From positions 54,804-118,803 of the forward strand of contig JAKLKR010000001.1 in the NCBI GenBank assembly GCA_023150565.1: a stretch of 64,000 nucleotides of DNA. The letters run 5' to 3'. Positions 27,152 to 36,419 of the stretch are shown one piece after another. The stretch's first letter is position 1. Every line of letters begins with the position of its first letter. The translations under genes and the position numbers were made by a program. Under the pieces are notes generated by a model. That model was not told where the DNA came from. It ran no database searches and saw only the letters and a program-made list of their open reading frames with translations. Source of the DNA: Planctomycetota bacterium (lineage in GTDB: Bacteria > Planctomycetota > UBA11346).

Positions 27152-29385
27152 CCGGTGGGCACCCGCCCTGCTCGTGCGGAGCGGGACCGCGGCCGGTGGC
27201 CGCGGTCGCTCGGGTGCCGTCGCGTCTGATCGCCTTCCCGGTCGCAGCCATGCTCGCCGCCGGGTGCGCGGCTGCAGAGCCGGCCGCTGGTGCCGACCGG
27301 GTGGCGGTCGCCCAGGCCGAACAAGCCGCCGACCGGGCCGCCGCCGCCGGCCGCCCGGCAGACGGCATCGCCGGGCTCGAGGCCGCGCTGGTGGTGGCGC
27401 GGGACCAGGGTTACGAGGCCGCGGTCATCGCCCGCATCCAGGCCCGCCTGACCGAATTGCGCCGGCAGTCGGCTGCCGCTGCGGCCGCTGCCGATGACCG
27501 GGACCGGCACGAATCCCTGGCCACCGCCATCGGCACCGCCGACGAGACCGCCGGGCGTGGGCGCGGGGTGCGTGGCGAACGCCTGGCACGGGTGCGCGAG
27601 GCCCAGGCCCGCGGCCATCTTGAAGCCGCGATGGGCGACTGCCGTCGTCTGGCCGACGATCATCCCGGGGACGAGGAGATCGAGCGGCTCTATGCCCGCA
27701 TCCTCGCCGACCTGCATGACCGCCGCCGCCTCGATCATCGCGCGGCACTCGATGAACTGCGCCAGGAGATCGCGCTGCGCACCGAGATGGACATGCTGCC
27801 GATGGGCAGCGATGGCTGGCCGCGCTTCCCCTCCGATTGGCAGGCACGCTCGGCCCGCCGCCAGGAGGCGCGCTCGTCCGAGGTCCGCCCGGCCTGGCGC
27901 GAAGTGCTGGACGACCGTCTGGCCGAACGGGTGTCGCTGTCGGTCGACAACGTCAGCGGGGTCGAGGTCCTGCAGAACCTGGCCAGGATGCACCGGTTCA
28001 GCCTGGTGATCGATCCGGCGGTGGTGGCGGGCAAGGACGTGGCGGTGACCCTGCGGGTGCCGGCCATGCGCCTCGACCACCTGCTGTCGTGGGTGACCCG
28101 CTCGATGGGCACCAGCTGGTCGTTGTCCAAGGGTGCGGTGTGGATCGGTGATGGCTCCGAGCAGGAACTGGTGCTGGGCGTGCATGATGTGGGTGCGCTG
28201 CTGTCCCAGGCGGTCGACATGCCCGAACGCCAAGTGTCCCTGACCACCACCGGTGCCAGCGGCGCCAGCCTGTTCACCACCCAGCAGGATACCGCCGGCA
28301 AGGCGATGACCGCCGAGGAGGTCGCCGATCTGATCAAGGCGGGGGTGGGGGCGGCGCTGTGGGATCGCCCGGGCTACGGCATCACCATCCGTGGCCATAC
28401 CCTGTTGGTGGCGGCGCCGGCCGAGATCCACAAACTCATCGGCGAGTTCATCCGCGCCCAGGAGCGCCAGGCTAATCTACAAGTGCGCATCGAGTCGCGC
28501 TGGCTCGAGGTGCAGGACCGCTTCATGGAGGAGATCGGCGTCGATTGGACCACCAACCGTTCCCAGACCCCGTTCCAGGGCGGCTGGGCCGGTCATGGCT
28601 TCTACCGCCAGAGCCCCAACGCCCAGACCTCCGCCGATGTCACCAACCTGCTGCCGGCCACCGCCATGGCGATCAATCCCGCCATCGGCGGTACCGGCCT
28701 GACCCTGGGCACGGTGCTGCTCGACCAGATCCAGGCTTCCGCGGTGCTGGTGGCGGTCGAGCGTTCGAGCAAGGCGCGGGTGGTCGAAGGTTCCTCGGTG
28801 GTCACCCTCAATGGCATCCGCGCCAACATCTTCACCGGCGACCAGGTGGCCTACATCTCGACCTACGAGGTGGTGAGCGGCAACCTCGACCCCAAGATCC
28901 AGACCATCACCACCGGGCTCAACCTGGATGTGCGGCCGATCATCTCCTCCGACCGCCGCTATGTGACCCTGGAGTTCCGCCCCTCGGTATCGACCCTCAG
29001 GTTCTTCACCGAGACGGTCCAGGCGGCGCGCTCGCTCCCTTCCGGTCGGATCAATGTCTTTCTCGGCGATTTCATCACTCCCATCGACCCGATCAGACCG
29101 CCCCCTGGACTCTTGTACCAGGCGACCTATCCGATCGAACTGCCGCATGTGCAACTGCGCGAGGCGAGCACCACCGCCACCCTGCCCGACCGCGGCTCGC
29201 TGCTGGCCGGTGGCTTCAATTCCTCGCTCGATCAGGCCACCCGCGCCCAGGTGCCTTACCTGGGCAGCATCCCTTGGCTCGGCCGTCTGTTCGGACGGCG
29301 GGGCCGCTATTCGCAGCACGACCGCCTGTTCCTGCTCACGTCCGCCACCATCATCGCCTACGACGAACTGGAGACGAAACTGTGA
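27148..29385 (+). CDS. Secretin 2 (GspD/PilQ family), probable lipoprotein
   Basis: A 745-residue secretin starting with the GTG at 27148, which overlaps the previous stop as GTGA. The N-terminus is basic and then hydrophobic (LIAFPVAAMLAAGC), with a lipobox-like cysteine near residue 40, unlike its neighbours. A helical region precedes an N-domain near 250-340 (RVSLSVDNVSGVEVLQNLAR). The secretin domain follows, with RIESRWLEVQDRFMEEIGVD, RGSLLAGGFNSSLDQ and VPYLGSIPWLGRLFGRRG. It is the shortest and most divergent of the three; its final part lacks the FLSHIPF form. It may be a partner or a functionally distinct channel. Confidence 0.87.
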   Translation: MTGGHPPCSCGAGPRPVAAVARVPSRLIAFPVAAMLAAGCAAAEPAAGADRVAVAQAEQAADRAAAAGRPADGIAGLEAALVVARDQGYEAAVIARIQARLTELRRQSAAAAAAADDRDRHESLATAIGTADETAGRGRGVRGERLARVREAQARGHLEAAMGDCRRLADDHPGDEEIERLYARILADLHDRRRLDHRAALDELRQEIALRTEMDMLPMGSDGWPRFPSDWQARSARRQEARSSEVRPAWREVLDDRLAERVSLSVDNVSGVEVLQNLARMHRFSLVIDPAVVAGKDVAVTLRVPAMRLDHLLSWVTRSMGTSWSLSKGAVWIGDGSEQELVLGVHDVGALLSQAVDMPERQVSLTTTGASGASLFTTQQDTAGKAMTAEEVADLIKAGVGAALWDRPGYGITIRGHTLLVAAPAEIHKLIGEFIRAQERQANLQVRIESRWLEVQDRFMEEIGVDWTTNRSQTPFQGGWAGHGFYRQSPNAQTSADVTNLLPATAMAINPAIGGTGLTLGTVLLDQIQASAVLVAVERSSKARVVEGSSVVTLNGIRANIFTGDQVAYISTYEVVSGNLDPKIQTITTGLNLDVRPIISSDRRYVTLEFRPSVSTLRFFTETVQAARSLPSGRINVFLGDFITPIDPIRPPPGLLYQATYPIELPHVQLREASTTATLPDRGSLLAGGFNSSLDQATRAQVPYLGSIPWLGRLFGRRGRYSQHDRLFLLTSATIIAYDELETKL

Positions 29386-32006
29386 CCTCCCCGACGACCC
29401 TCCGGCACCCCATCCACCTGCGCGCTCTCACCTTGGGCATGCTTGCGGTCTGCGGCCTGGCCGGCGTCGCCCGTGCCGAGGAGGCCGGCGGTGCTCCCCA
29501 GGACGGAACCCAGCCAGCGGGCGCGGCCACCGAGGCCCAGACCGCCCCTGCGGCGGTAGCGCCGGCCCAGGAAGGCCCCGGCGCCCAGGCCGCGGCCGAG
29601 GAACGCCGGCTTGCTGCCGGCGCCGCCCTCTACCAGGAGGGCGTGCGCGCACGCGACCAGGGGCGCATCGACGAGGCGCTGCGTGCGCTCACCGCCGCGG
29701 TCGAACGCGACTCCGCCAATGCCCTCTACCGCAAGACCCTCGATGGGGTGCGGGCGATGGCCGGCGCCGATGGCGGCGCGCGCGGGGCGGCGGTCGACCG
29801 GGTCACCGACGAACTGATGGTGCGCCAGCAGCAGCTGCTGATCGAGGCCACCGCCAAGCTCGAAGACGCCGAGAAGCTGATCGCCTCCGGCCGCTACGGC
29901 GATGCCGAGCGGGAACTGCAGATGGCACGCGCCCGCCTCGAAGGCCTGCCCTTCGCGGATGGCCGGCGCGAGCAGGGCCTGCGTCGGGCCGACAGCCTGC
30001 TGGCCGAGGCCGCCGCCCGTCGCGCGGCGCAGGATCGCAGCGAGTCCGCCGCCCGTGCCCAGGCCGCCCTCGACCAGCAGGCCGCCCTGCGCGATATGAG
30101 CCTCAAGATCGAACGCGACCGCATCGAGGCGATGATCTCCCGCGCCCAGCGCGCGCGCGATCGCCGCGACTTCGACGAGGCGATCCTGCTCTGCGAGCAG
30201 GTGCTCAAGCTCAACCGCGCCGAGGACCGCGCCGCCAGCCTGCTGGCCAAGTGCCGCCGCGAGCGCCACGCCTACCTGCGCCAGATCACCGCCGACCGCT
30301 GGGATGAGGAGCATCAGCTGCTCTCGGAGCAGATCCGCACCGCCCTGCTGCCCCAGCTGGAGATCATCAAGTACTCCAGCGACTGGCCCGAGATCGACTT
30401 CCGCCGCACCGCGCCCTCGCGTGCGGGCGCCAAGGACGCCTCCTCGGAGGCCTGGCGCAAGGACATCGACAACAAGCTGGAACAGGAGGTCTCGCTCGAC
30501 TTCCAGGACCAGGACCTGGCCGAAGTGGTGGGTTTCCTGCAACAGGTGACCAACGCCAACATCGTGCTCGATCCCCAGGTGATCGCCGCCAGCCCGCCGC
30601 CGATCACCCTGCGCGTCGACAAGATGAAGCTGCGCTACGTGCTCGACTTCATCATGAAGATCACCAGCCTGACCTACGCGCTCAAGGACGAGGCGATCTT
30701 CATCAGCAGCGCGGCCGGCGTGCGCGGCGACGCGTTCATGAAGATCTACGACATCCGCGACCTCACCCACGCGCCCAAGAGCTTCCCCGGCCCGGAGATG
30801 GACATCCCCCAGCCGGGCGGCACCGGCGCCACCTTGCTGCCGGCGATCGAGGCGGAGCAGCAGCCCGAGGCCAACGAGTTCATCGACATCATCAAGAAGG
30901 TGGTCGCCCCCGACACCTGGCTGCCCGAGAACGGCACCGACATCGGCGAGTTCAACGGCAACATGGTGGTGACCCAGACCGCCGACGTGCACCGCCTGGT
31001 CGAGGAGATGCTGCGCGCCCTGCGCAACCAGAAGGGCACCCAGATCCACGTGAAGTGCAAGTTCCTCAATATCGAGAACGCCGCGGTCGAGGAGATCGGG
31101 GTCAACTGGCGCAACTTCACCGGGCCCATCGGTGGCAGCATCACCGGTGGCCAGCAGCTCGGTCCCGGCACCGCCAACAATGGCGGCGGCGTACTGCTGC
31201 CGGGCACGGTCAACCCGGTGGGCGCCTACTGGGCCGATCCCGCCAACCAGATCGCCGGCGCCGGCACCCTCAACAATCCCTTGCCCGCCTTCACCACCGC
31301 GCGCGGCGTCACCACCGGGGTCAACGAAGGCCTGGTGCTGAACACCCAGATGTGGCAGGTGGCCAACAACCTGTATGCCTCGGCGGTGATCAACGCGGTC
31401 GAGAAGGAACGCAAGGGCAACATCATCCTGGAACCCGATCTGACCATGTTCAACGGTCAGCAGGCGCACCTGGTCCAGCTCAACCAGCAGTCCTACATCT
31501 CGGACTACGACGTGGTCCAGTCGCAGTACCAGCCGGTGATCGCCACCCTTGCCTACGGCACCGTGCTCGACGTGATGGCGATCGCCTCGGCCGACAAGAA
31601 GTACATCACCCTCACCCTGCGCCCCACCAGCGCGCGGGTCGACAGCTGGCGCCGCTTCGGCCCACCGGTCGGCGCCGGCACCTTCCCGGGCGGTAACGTC
31701 AATCAGGCTGGTTCTGCCATCGGTTCCGGCGGCGCCGGCTTCGGCCTCAACCCCATCCTGGTGCCGGCGATCAAGTATGAAGCCGTACGCACCTCGGTCA
31801 CCATCCCCGATGGCGGCTCGCTGGTGATCGGCGGCATGACCAATGGCGACAGCGAGCGCACCCATGCCGGGGTGCCCTTCCTCAGCCACATCCCCTTCCT
31901 CGGCCGCCTGTTCTCCAGCAACGGCCGCAAGGAGACCCAGCTCCAGACCATGATCGTGGTCCAGGCCGACGTGGTGCTGTTCGAGGAGATCGAGAAGAAC
32001 CTCTGA
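29382..32006 (+). CDS. Secretin 3 (GspD/PilQ family)
   Basis: An 874-residue secretin. I start it at the GTG at 29382, overlapping the previous stop as GTGA; it gives a normal Sec signal (ALTLGMLAVCGLAGVARAEE). Longer frames upstream are secretin 2 in another frame. A Gln/Ala-rich segment, a TPR-like region near 70-110 and a long helical region up to 300 precede the N-domain (VSLDFQDQDLAEVVGFLQQV). The secretin domain has HVKCKFLNIENAAVEEIGVN, DGGSLVIGGM and VPFLSHIPFLGRLFSSNGRK. It closes the operon. Three consecutive secretins with coupled starts suggest coordinated expression, possibly of a mixed or alternative channel. Confidence 0.9.
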   Translation: MTSPTTLRHPIHLRALTLGMLAVCGLAGVARAEEAGGAPQDGTQPAGAATEAQTAPAAVAPAQEGPGAQAAAEERRLAAGAALYQEGVRARDQGRIDEALRALTAAVERDSANALYRKTLDGVRAMAGADGGARGAAVDRVTDELMVRQQQLLIEATAKLEDAEKLIASGRYGDAERELQMARARLEGLPFADGRREQGLRRADSLLAEAAARRAAQDRSESAARAQAALDQQAALRDMSLKIERDRIEAMISRAQRARDRRDFDEAILLCEQVLKLNRAEDRAASLLAKCRRERHAYLRQITADRWDEEHQLLSEQIRTALLPQLEIIKYSSDWPEIDFRRTAPSRAGAKDASSEAWRKDIDNKLEQEVSLDFQDQDLAEVVGFLQQVTNANIVLDPQVIAASPPPITLRVDKMKLRYVLDFIMKITSLTYALKDEAIFISSAAGVRGDAFMKIYDIRDLTHAPKSFPGPEMDIPQPGGTGATLLPAIEAEQQPEANEFIDIIKKVVAPDTWLPENGTDIGEFNGNMVVTQTADVHRLVEEMLRALRNQKGTQIHVKCKFLNIENAAVEEIGVNWRNFTGPIGGSITGGQQLGPGTANNGGGVLLPGTVNPVGAYWADPANQIAGAGTLNNPLPAFTTARGVTTGVNEGLVLNTQMWQVANNLYASAVINAVEKERKGNIILEPDLTMFNGQQAHLVQLNQQSYISDYDVVQSQYQPVIATLAYGTVLDVMAIASADKKYITLTLRPTSARVDSWRRFGPPVGAGTFPGGNVNQAGSAIGSGGAGFGLNPILVPAIKYEAVRTSVTIPDGGSLVIGGMTNGDSERTHAGVPFLSHIPFLGRLFSSNGRKETQLQTMIVVQADVVLFEEIEKNL

Positions 32007-32068
32007 GGTTCGGCTGATCTCCGAGAGTCGATCGCGGGCGCGCCTTGCCAGGTGCGCCCGCAATCGTT

Positions 32069-33571
32069 ATGCCCTGGCCCATCATGCGTCCGATCCCCTC
32101 CTCGCCCCGCATCCTGTTCTGGGGATGCTGGATCGCCCTGGTCACCACCTCGTTCGGCTTCCTGCTGCGCGTCCTGCTGATGGACGACTGGGCCCGGCAG
32201 TTCCATCTCACCGAGACGCAGAAGGGCGAGTTGTTCGGGGTCGGGTTGTGGCCCTTCGCCATCTCGATCGTGGTGTTCAGCCTGGTGATCGACCGCATCG
32301 GCTACAAGACCGCGATGCTGTTCGGCTTCGCCTGCCATCTCGCCTCGCTGCTCATGACCGTGAACGCCACCAGCTACGAGGGCCTCTACTGGGCCAACTT
32401 CGTGGTCGCGCTCGGCAACGGCACCGTCGAGGCGTACATCAACCCGGTGGTGGCGACGCAGTTCCGCGAGCAGAAGACGGTGTGGCTGAACCGCCTGCAT
32501 GCCGGCTGGCCGGCCGGCTTCGTGATCGCCGGGCTGCTCGCCCTGCTGCTGGGCTCGGACTGGAGCTGGCAGTCGCGCATGTGGCTGCTGCTGGCGCCGG
32601 CGCTGGCCTATGCCGCCATCCTGCTGTTCCAGGAGTTCCCGGTGAACGAGCGCGTCGCCGCCGGGGTGCCCTACCGCGCCATGCTCGCCGAGGTGGGCGC
32701 GGTGGGCGCGTTCCTCATCACCTGGCTGGTGGCGGCCGAGCTGCTGCGCTCGCTCGCCCTGGGTGCCAACCCGCTCCTGCACGGTGCGGTGGCGGCGGCG
32801 GTGGTGGCGGCGGGGGTGTTCGCGGCGGTGCGCAGCCTCGGCCGGCCGTTCTTCATCCTCATGCTGCTGGTGATGCTGCCGCTGGCGACCACCGAGCTGG
32901 GGGTCGACTCCTGGGTCTCCGACCTGCTCGGGCCGGTGCTGGGCGGCAAGGGCATCTGGGTGCTGCTCTACACCGCCAGCCTGATGATGGTGCTGCGCTT
33001 CTGCGCCGGCGCGGTGGTGCACCGGCTGTCGCCGCTCGGGCTGCTGGCGCTGTGCTCGGCGGTGGCGGCGGCCGGCCTGGTGGCGCTGTCCTCGGCGGCG
33101 GGCGCGGTGGCGGTGTTCGCCGCCGCCACCCTCTATGCCGCCGGCAAGGCCTTCTTCTGGCCGACCATGCTCGGGGTGGTGGCCGAGCAGTGTCCGCGCG
33201 GTGGGGCGCTGACCCTCAATGCCACTGGCGGGGTGGGCATGCTCGGGGTCGGCGTGCTGGGGGCGATGCTGCTGGGCAACATCCAGGACCGCGGGCTCGA
33301 CCGTGCCCTCGCCGAGCGTGCGCCCCAGGTCCACCAGGCGGTGATGGTCGAGCAGCAGGGCCTGCTCGGGACCTATCGCGCGGTCGATGACCGGCGCCTG
33401 GCCGCCGCGCCGCCGGAAGCGGCCCAGGAGGTCGAGCGCACCCGCGCCGAAGTGAAGCGGCAGGCCTTGTTCCAGGTCGCGGCGCTGCCGCTGCTGATGC
33501 TGGCGGTCTACCTCGCCCTGGCCTGGTGGTTCCGCCGGCGCGGCGGCTACCGGCCGGTGGCGGTGGGCTGA
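32069..33571 (+). CDS. Major facilitator superfamily transporter
   Basis: A 500-residue inner-membrane transporter with about 12 predicted helices. The N-terminal part (ILFWGCWIALVTTSFGFLLR), the loop DRIGYKTAMLFGF between helices 2 and 3, and NFVVALGNGTVEAYINPVV are typical of MFS sugar or nucleoside permeases. A Trp/Phe-rich helix near residue 365 (GKAFFWPTMLGVVAEQ) is also characteristic. I start at the ATG at 32069; a TTG at 32045 lies inside a GC-rich hairpin, and an ATG at 32084 is also possible. The substrate is unknown. It follows the secretin operon by about 60 bases. Confidence 0.82.
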   Translation: MPWPIMRPIPSSPRILFWGCWIALVTTSFGFLLRVLLMDDWARQFHLTETQKGELFGVGLWPFAISIVVFSLVIDRIGYKTAMLFGFACHLASLLMTVNATSYEGLYWANFVVALGNGTVEAYINPVVATQFREQKTVWLNRLHAGWPAGFVIAGLLALLLGSDWSWQSRMWLLLAPALAYAAILLFQEFPVNERVAAGVPYRAMLAEVGAVGAFLITWLVAAELLRSLALGANPLLHGAVAAAVVAAGVFAAVRSLGRPFFILMLLVMLPLATTELGVDSWVSDLLGPVLGGKGIWVLLYTASLMMVLRFCAGAVVHRLSPLGLLALCSAVAAAGLVALSSAAGAVAVFAAATLYAAGKAFFWPTMLGVVAEQCPRGGALTLNATGGVGMLGVGVLGAMLLGNIQDRGLDRALAERAPQVHQAVMVEQQGLLGTYRAVDDRRLAAAPPEAAQEVERTRAEVKRQALFQVAALPLLMLAVYLALAWWFRRRGGYRPVAVG

Positions 33572-33577
33572 ACGGAA

Positions 33578-33604
33578 ACGGCGGCGGGCATCGCCCGCCG
33601 CCGT
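33578..33604. terminator. Bidirectional terminator hairpin between convergent genes
   Basis: ACGGCGGCGGGC (33578-33589) pairs perfectly with GCCCGCCGCCGT (33593-33604) around ATC. It lies between the ends of the MFS gene and the minus-strand Ig-like gene. On the minus strand it is followed by TTCCGTT, on the plus strand by TGGTCC, so the T run is weak on both sides, but the stem is very strong. Confidence 0.7.
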
Positions 33605-33634
33605 TGGTCCGCACCCCTTGGGGGGTCCTGGCGC

Positions 33635-34984
33635 CTACTTGATCTCGACGTCGTCGGCCTGGATCTGGGTCTGGATGGCGAACGACTCGGTGGCCACCGC
33701 CTCGCCGACGTTGCCGGCGGCGTCGACCGCGGTCACCTTGATGCGCGCCTGCTTGGTCTCGACGTTGGGGATCTCGAAGCGGAAGGCGACGTCGGCCGGC
33801 AGCTTGCTGCCCAGCTCCTGCCAGGGCTTGGCGGGATCGGGCTGGAACAACACGGTGACGGTGTTGGGCGAGAGGTTGGCGTCCTTGACCGAGAACGGCA
33901 CCTGCACGCGGTCGCCGGGCTTGAAGTCGCGCTTCACCCCGGGGTTGGCCTGGTCGGCGGGCTGGATGCCGATCGCCGAGGAGAGCTGGATGGTGGGCGC
34001 GGTGGTGTCGGCGATGAGCTGGAACTGGTCGTCGGTCTTGCCCTTGGGGATCGAGCTCTTGTTGGCGGCCTTGTCCTCGGCGACCACCGCCAGGCGGTAG
34101 CGGCCGTCGGCAGGGGCCTTCCAGCCCACCTGCTTGTAGTCCTGCACCACCGGGCCCTGGGTCCACGAGCCGCCGTCGTCCTGGCTGACCCACACCTGGG
34201 CGTTGGCCAGGCCGGCCGGGCCCTCGTCCTTGATGTCGAGTTCGAGCGCCACGTCGTGGCGGGCGGCGATCGCCGGGCCCACCACCTTGCCGCGCGGCTT
34301 GATGCTGTCGACGGTGATGCCGGTGGATTCGGCGCCGCCCACGTTGCCGGCCTTGTCGGTGGCCTCGATGCGCAGCACCCCGCTGGTGGTCATGTCCTTG
34401 GGCACGGTCCATTCATAGGAGCCGTTGTTGGGGATGTTGGCGGCAACCACCTCGCCCTGGCTCTTGCCGTCGCGCGACCAGGTGATGGTCACCGGGCCCG
34501 AGCGCAGGTAGCGGTCGTTGGCGTCCCAGGTCACGATGTACTTCTGGCCGCCGGCGAGGATGGCCTTGTTGGCGGGGAACTTCACCGCCACCTGCGGTGC
34601 GCTGCGGTCGATGATGAACTCGCCGTGCGGCCTGGTGTCGGCCGCCGGCTCGGACATCGACAGTCCACTGGTGAGGATCTTGCGCACGTAGACCTGCCAG
34701 TGGCCTTCTGGCGGGGCCCAGGTGATCGGCGCCTCCTTGCTGAAGGCCTGGCCGTGCTTCTGCCAGGCGCCCCAGGCCTTGCCGTCGAAGCTGCGGTACC
34801 ACAGCTCGCGCGAGGACACGTCGGGGTCCTGCTTGACGTTGAGGTTGACCTCCTTCTTGGGCCACACCGGCACCTGGCGGTTGTCGACCGTCTCCTTCTC
34901 GTCGGGGAGGACGTCCGCCGCGCAGGCGGTGGCGGCGAGGAGGGCGGCTGACAACGTGGAGGGGAGGGAGCGGAAGTGGCGCAT
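33635..34984 (-). CDS. Secreted protein with Ig-like beta-sandwich repeats
   Basis: A 449-residue protein with a signal peptide (LPSTLSAALLAATACAADV). The mature part is beta-rich with three or four modules, each with a D-x-AGNVG-type turn: RIEATDKAGNVGGAEST, AVVAEDKAANKSS and VTAVDAAGNVGEAVATES. That is the pattern of bacterial Ig-like or FN3-like domains found in surface and periplasmic proteins. No enzymatic motif is visible. It begins 9 bases after the purQ stop, so the two are co-transcribed although their functions look unrelated. The role is unknown. Confidence 0.75.
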   Translation of the reverse strand: MRHFRSLPSTLSAALLAATACAADVLPDEKETVDNRQVPVWPKKEVNLNVKQDPDVSSRELWYRSFDGKAWGAWQKHGQAFSKEAPITWAPPEGHWQVYVRKILTSGLSMSEPAADTRPHGEFIIDRSAPQVAVKFPANKAILAGGQKYIVTWDANDRYLRSGPVTITWSRDGKSQGEVVAANIPNNGSYEWTVPKDMTTSGVLRIEATDKAGNVGGAESTGITVDSIKPRGKVVGPAIAARHDVALELDIKDEGPAGLANAQVWVSQDDGGSWTQGPVVQDYKQVGWKAPADGRYRLAVVAEDKAANKSSIPKGKTDDQFQLIADTTAPTIQLSSAIGIQPADQANPGVKRDFKPGDRVQVPFSVKDANLSPNTVTVLFQPDPAKPWQELGSKLPADVAFRFEIPNVETKQARIKVTAVDAAGNVGEAVATESFAIQTQIQADDVEIK

Positions 34985-34993
34985 AGCGTTCTC

Positions 34994-35749
34994 TCAGGCG
35001 GCCGTGAGGTGCCGGATGGCGGTGCGGAAGAAGCGGACCCCGTCGCCCTCGGGCTTGCGGGCTTCGCGGGTCCAGCGGGGGTGGTTTTCCCAGCGCAGGA
35101 AGCGCTCGGGGTGGGGCATGAGGCCGAAGACGCGGCCGGTGGGGTCGCAGATCCCGGCGACGTCGCCCTGGGAGCCGTTGGGATTGGTGCCGCCGGAGTA
35201 GCGGATCGCCACCTGGCCGGCGGCCTCGAGCCGCGCCAGCAGCGCGGGCGGGGCGGCGAAGCGGCCTTCGGCGTGCGCCACCGGCAGTTCGACCTCGTCG
35301 CGGTCGGCGATCCACTTGCACAGGCGCGGATCGCCGGCGGCGCGCACCCAGCAGTCGCGGTACACGCCCGAGGTGTTGTCGGTGAGGGTGGCGGTCTGGG
35401 CGGTGCCGGCGGCGGCGTCGCTGGGCAGCAGGCCGGATTTGACCAGCACCTGGAAGCCGTTGCAGATGCCGATGGCGAAGCCGCCACGGGCGACGAAGCC
35501 GAGCAGTTCGTCGCGCAGGCGGGTGGTCAGCTCGTTGGCGAAGATGCGCCCGCTGGCGACGTCGTCGCCATAGCTGAAGCCGCCGGGGATGGCCAGGACC
35601 TGGAACTCGCGCAGGAGGGCGGGACGTTCGCGCAGGCGGTTGACATGTAGCACGGTGGGCTTGGCCCCCACCAGCTCGAACGCGTACGCGGTCTCGACAT
35701 CGCAGTTGGTGCCTGCAGCGCGCAGCACGCATACCGCCGGTATGGCCAT
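34994..35749 (-). CDS. purQ: Phosphoribosylformylglycinamidine synthase subunit PurQ
   Basis: A 251-residue class I glutamine amidotransferase that supplies ammonia for the fourth step of purine synthesis, working with PurL and PurS. The N-terminus AVCVLRAAGTNCDVETAYAF and PGGFSYGDDVASG are characteristic. The nucleophile is C96 in GICNGFQVL, and H213 and E215 in MPHPERF complete the triad. The ATG at 35749 has AGGAAC upstream. The size fits the small-subunit type, so a separate purL should exist elsewhere. The cytochrome c gene is divergent, 136 bases away. Confidence 0.95.
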   Translation of the reverse strand: MAIPAVCVLRAAGTNCDVETAYAFELVGAKPTVLHVNRLRERPALLREFQVLAIPGGFSYGDDVASGRIFANELTTRLRDELLGFVARGGFAIGICNGFQVLVKSGLLPSDAAAGTAQTATLTDNTSGVYRDCWVRAAGDPRLCKWIADRDEVELPVAHAEGRFAAPPALLARLEAAGQVAIRYSGGTNPNGSQGDVAGICDPTGRVFGLMPHPERFLRWENHPRWTREARKPEGDGVRFFRTAIRHLTAA

Positions 35750-35885
35750 CGTTCCTCCGTCCCGCGAGGGACGTCGGATCAGAACGGTCCCGGGCCACGG
35801 GTCAACCTGGGGTACGCGGTCCCTACTTGCGCCCGCGCCCGGCGCGCGCTTCCCTGGCGGGGGCATCGGGCCAGGGTGCGGCGCC

Positions 35886-36419
35886 ATGGCCGCCCGCCGC
35901 GAGGTCGTGACCTCCATCCTGCTGTTCCTGGGCGTGGCCGGCGGCCTCGCCGGGCTCGGCCTTGTGCTGCGCCTGGCGGTGGGATCGCCGCCGGCGGCGG
36001 CGCTGGCGGTGCCGGCGGGCGGCGACGCCGCCTTCCACCTCGACCCCGCCGACCCCCAGCTCGGCCGGCGCGCCTACGCCTTCTGCCAGGGCTGCCACCA
36101 GCCCGACGGGGCGGGCATCGCCGGCACCTATCCGCCCCTGGCCGGCCATCCCCGCGTGCTGGGATCGGCGGGGGACCTCATCCGGGTCACCTTGCACGGC
36201 TACGATGCGCGCAGCGGGCTGTGGAACGGCGCCATGCCGGGCTTCGGCGAGCGCCTGGCCGACCACGAGCTGGCGGGGGCTCTGAGCTGGATCCGCGGCC
36301 AGTGGGGCAACCAGGCTGCGGCCGTGACCGCGGCCGAGGTGGCGGCGGTGCGCCGCGCCGAGGCGGCGCGCACCCGGCCCTGGACCCCGGCCGAGCTGGG
36401 CCATCCTGGGCCGCCCTGA
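35886..36419 (+). CDS. Membrane-anchored c-type cytochrome
   Basis: A 177-residue protein with an N-terminal anchor (ILLFLGVAGGLAGLGLVLRL, residues 11-30) and one periplasmic class I cytochrome c domain. Haem attaches at CQGCH (67-71), and M117 in AMPGFGERL is the likely sixth ligand. HQPDGAGIAGTYPPLAGHPR resembles diheme or cytochrome-oxidase-associated c domains. It overlaps the SCO gene by one base (TGATG). The set of cytochrome c, SCO and PCuAC points to assembly or electron supply of a copper-containing terminal oxidase. The oxidase genes themselves are not in this window. Confidence 0.88.
   Translation: MAARREVVTSILLFLGVAGGLAGLGLVLRLAVGSPPAAALAVPAGGDAAFHLDPADPQLGRRAYAFCQGCHQPDGAGIAGTYPPLAGHPRVLGSAGDLIRVTLHGYDARSGLWNGAMPGFGERLADHELAGALSWIRGQWGNQAAAVTAAEVAAVRRAEAARTRPWTPAELGHPGPP

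Noticed and set aside
28545-29381. Extension of the third secretin frame upstream to 28545
   Set aside because: It overlaps secretin 2 in another frame and reads as low-complexity Arg/Pro sequence. A GTG at 29382 followed by a signal peptide is far better.
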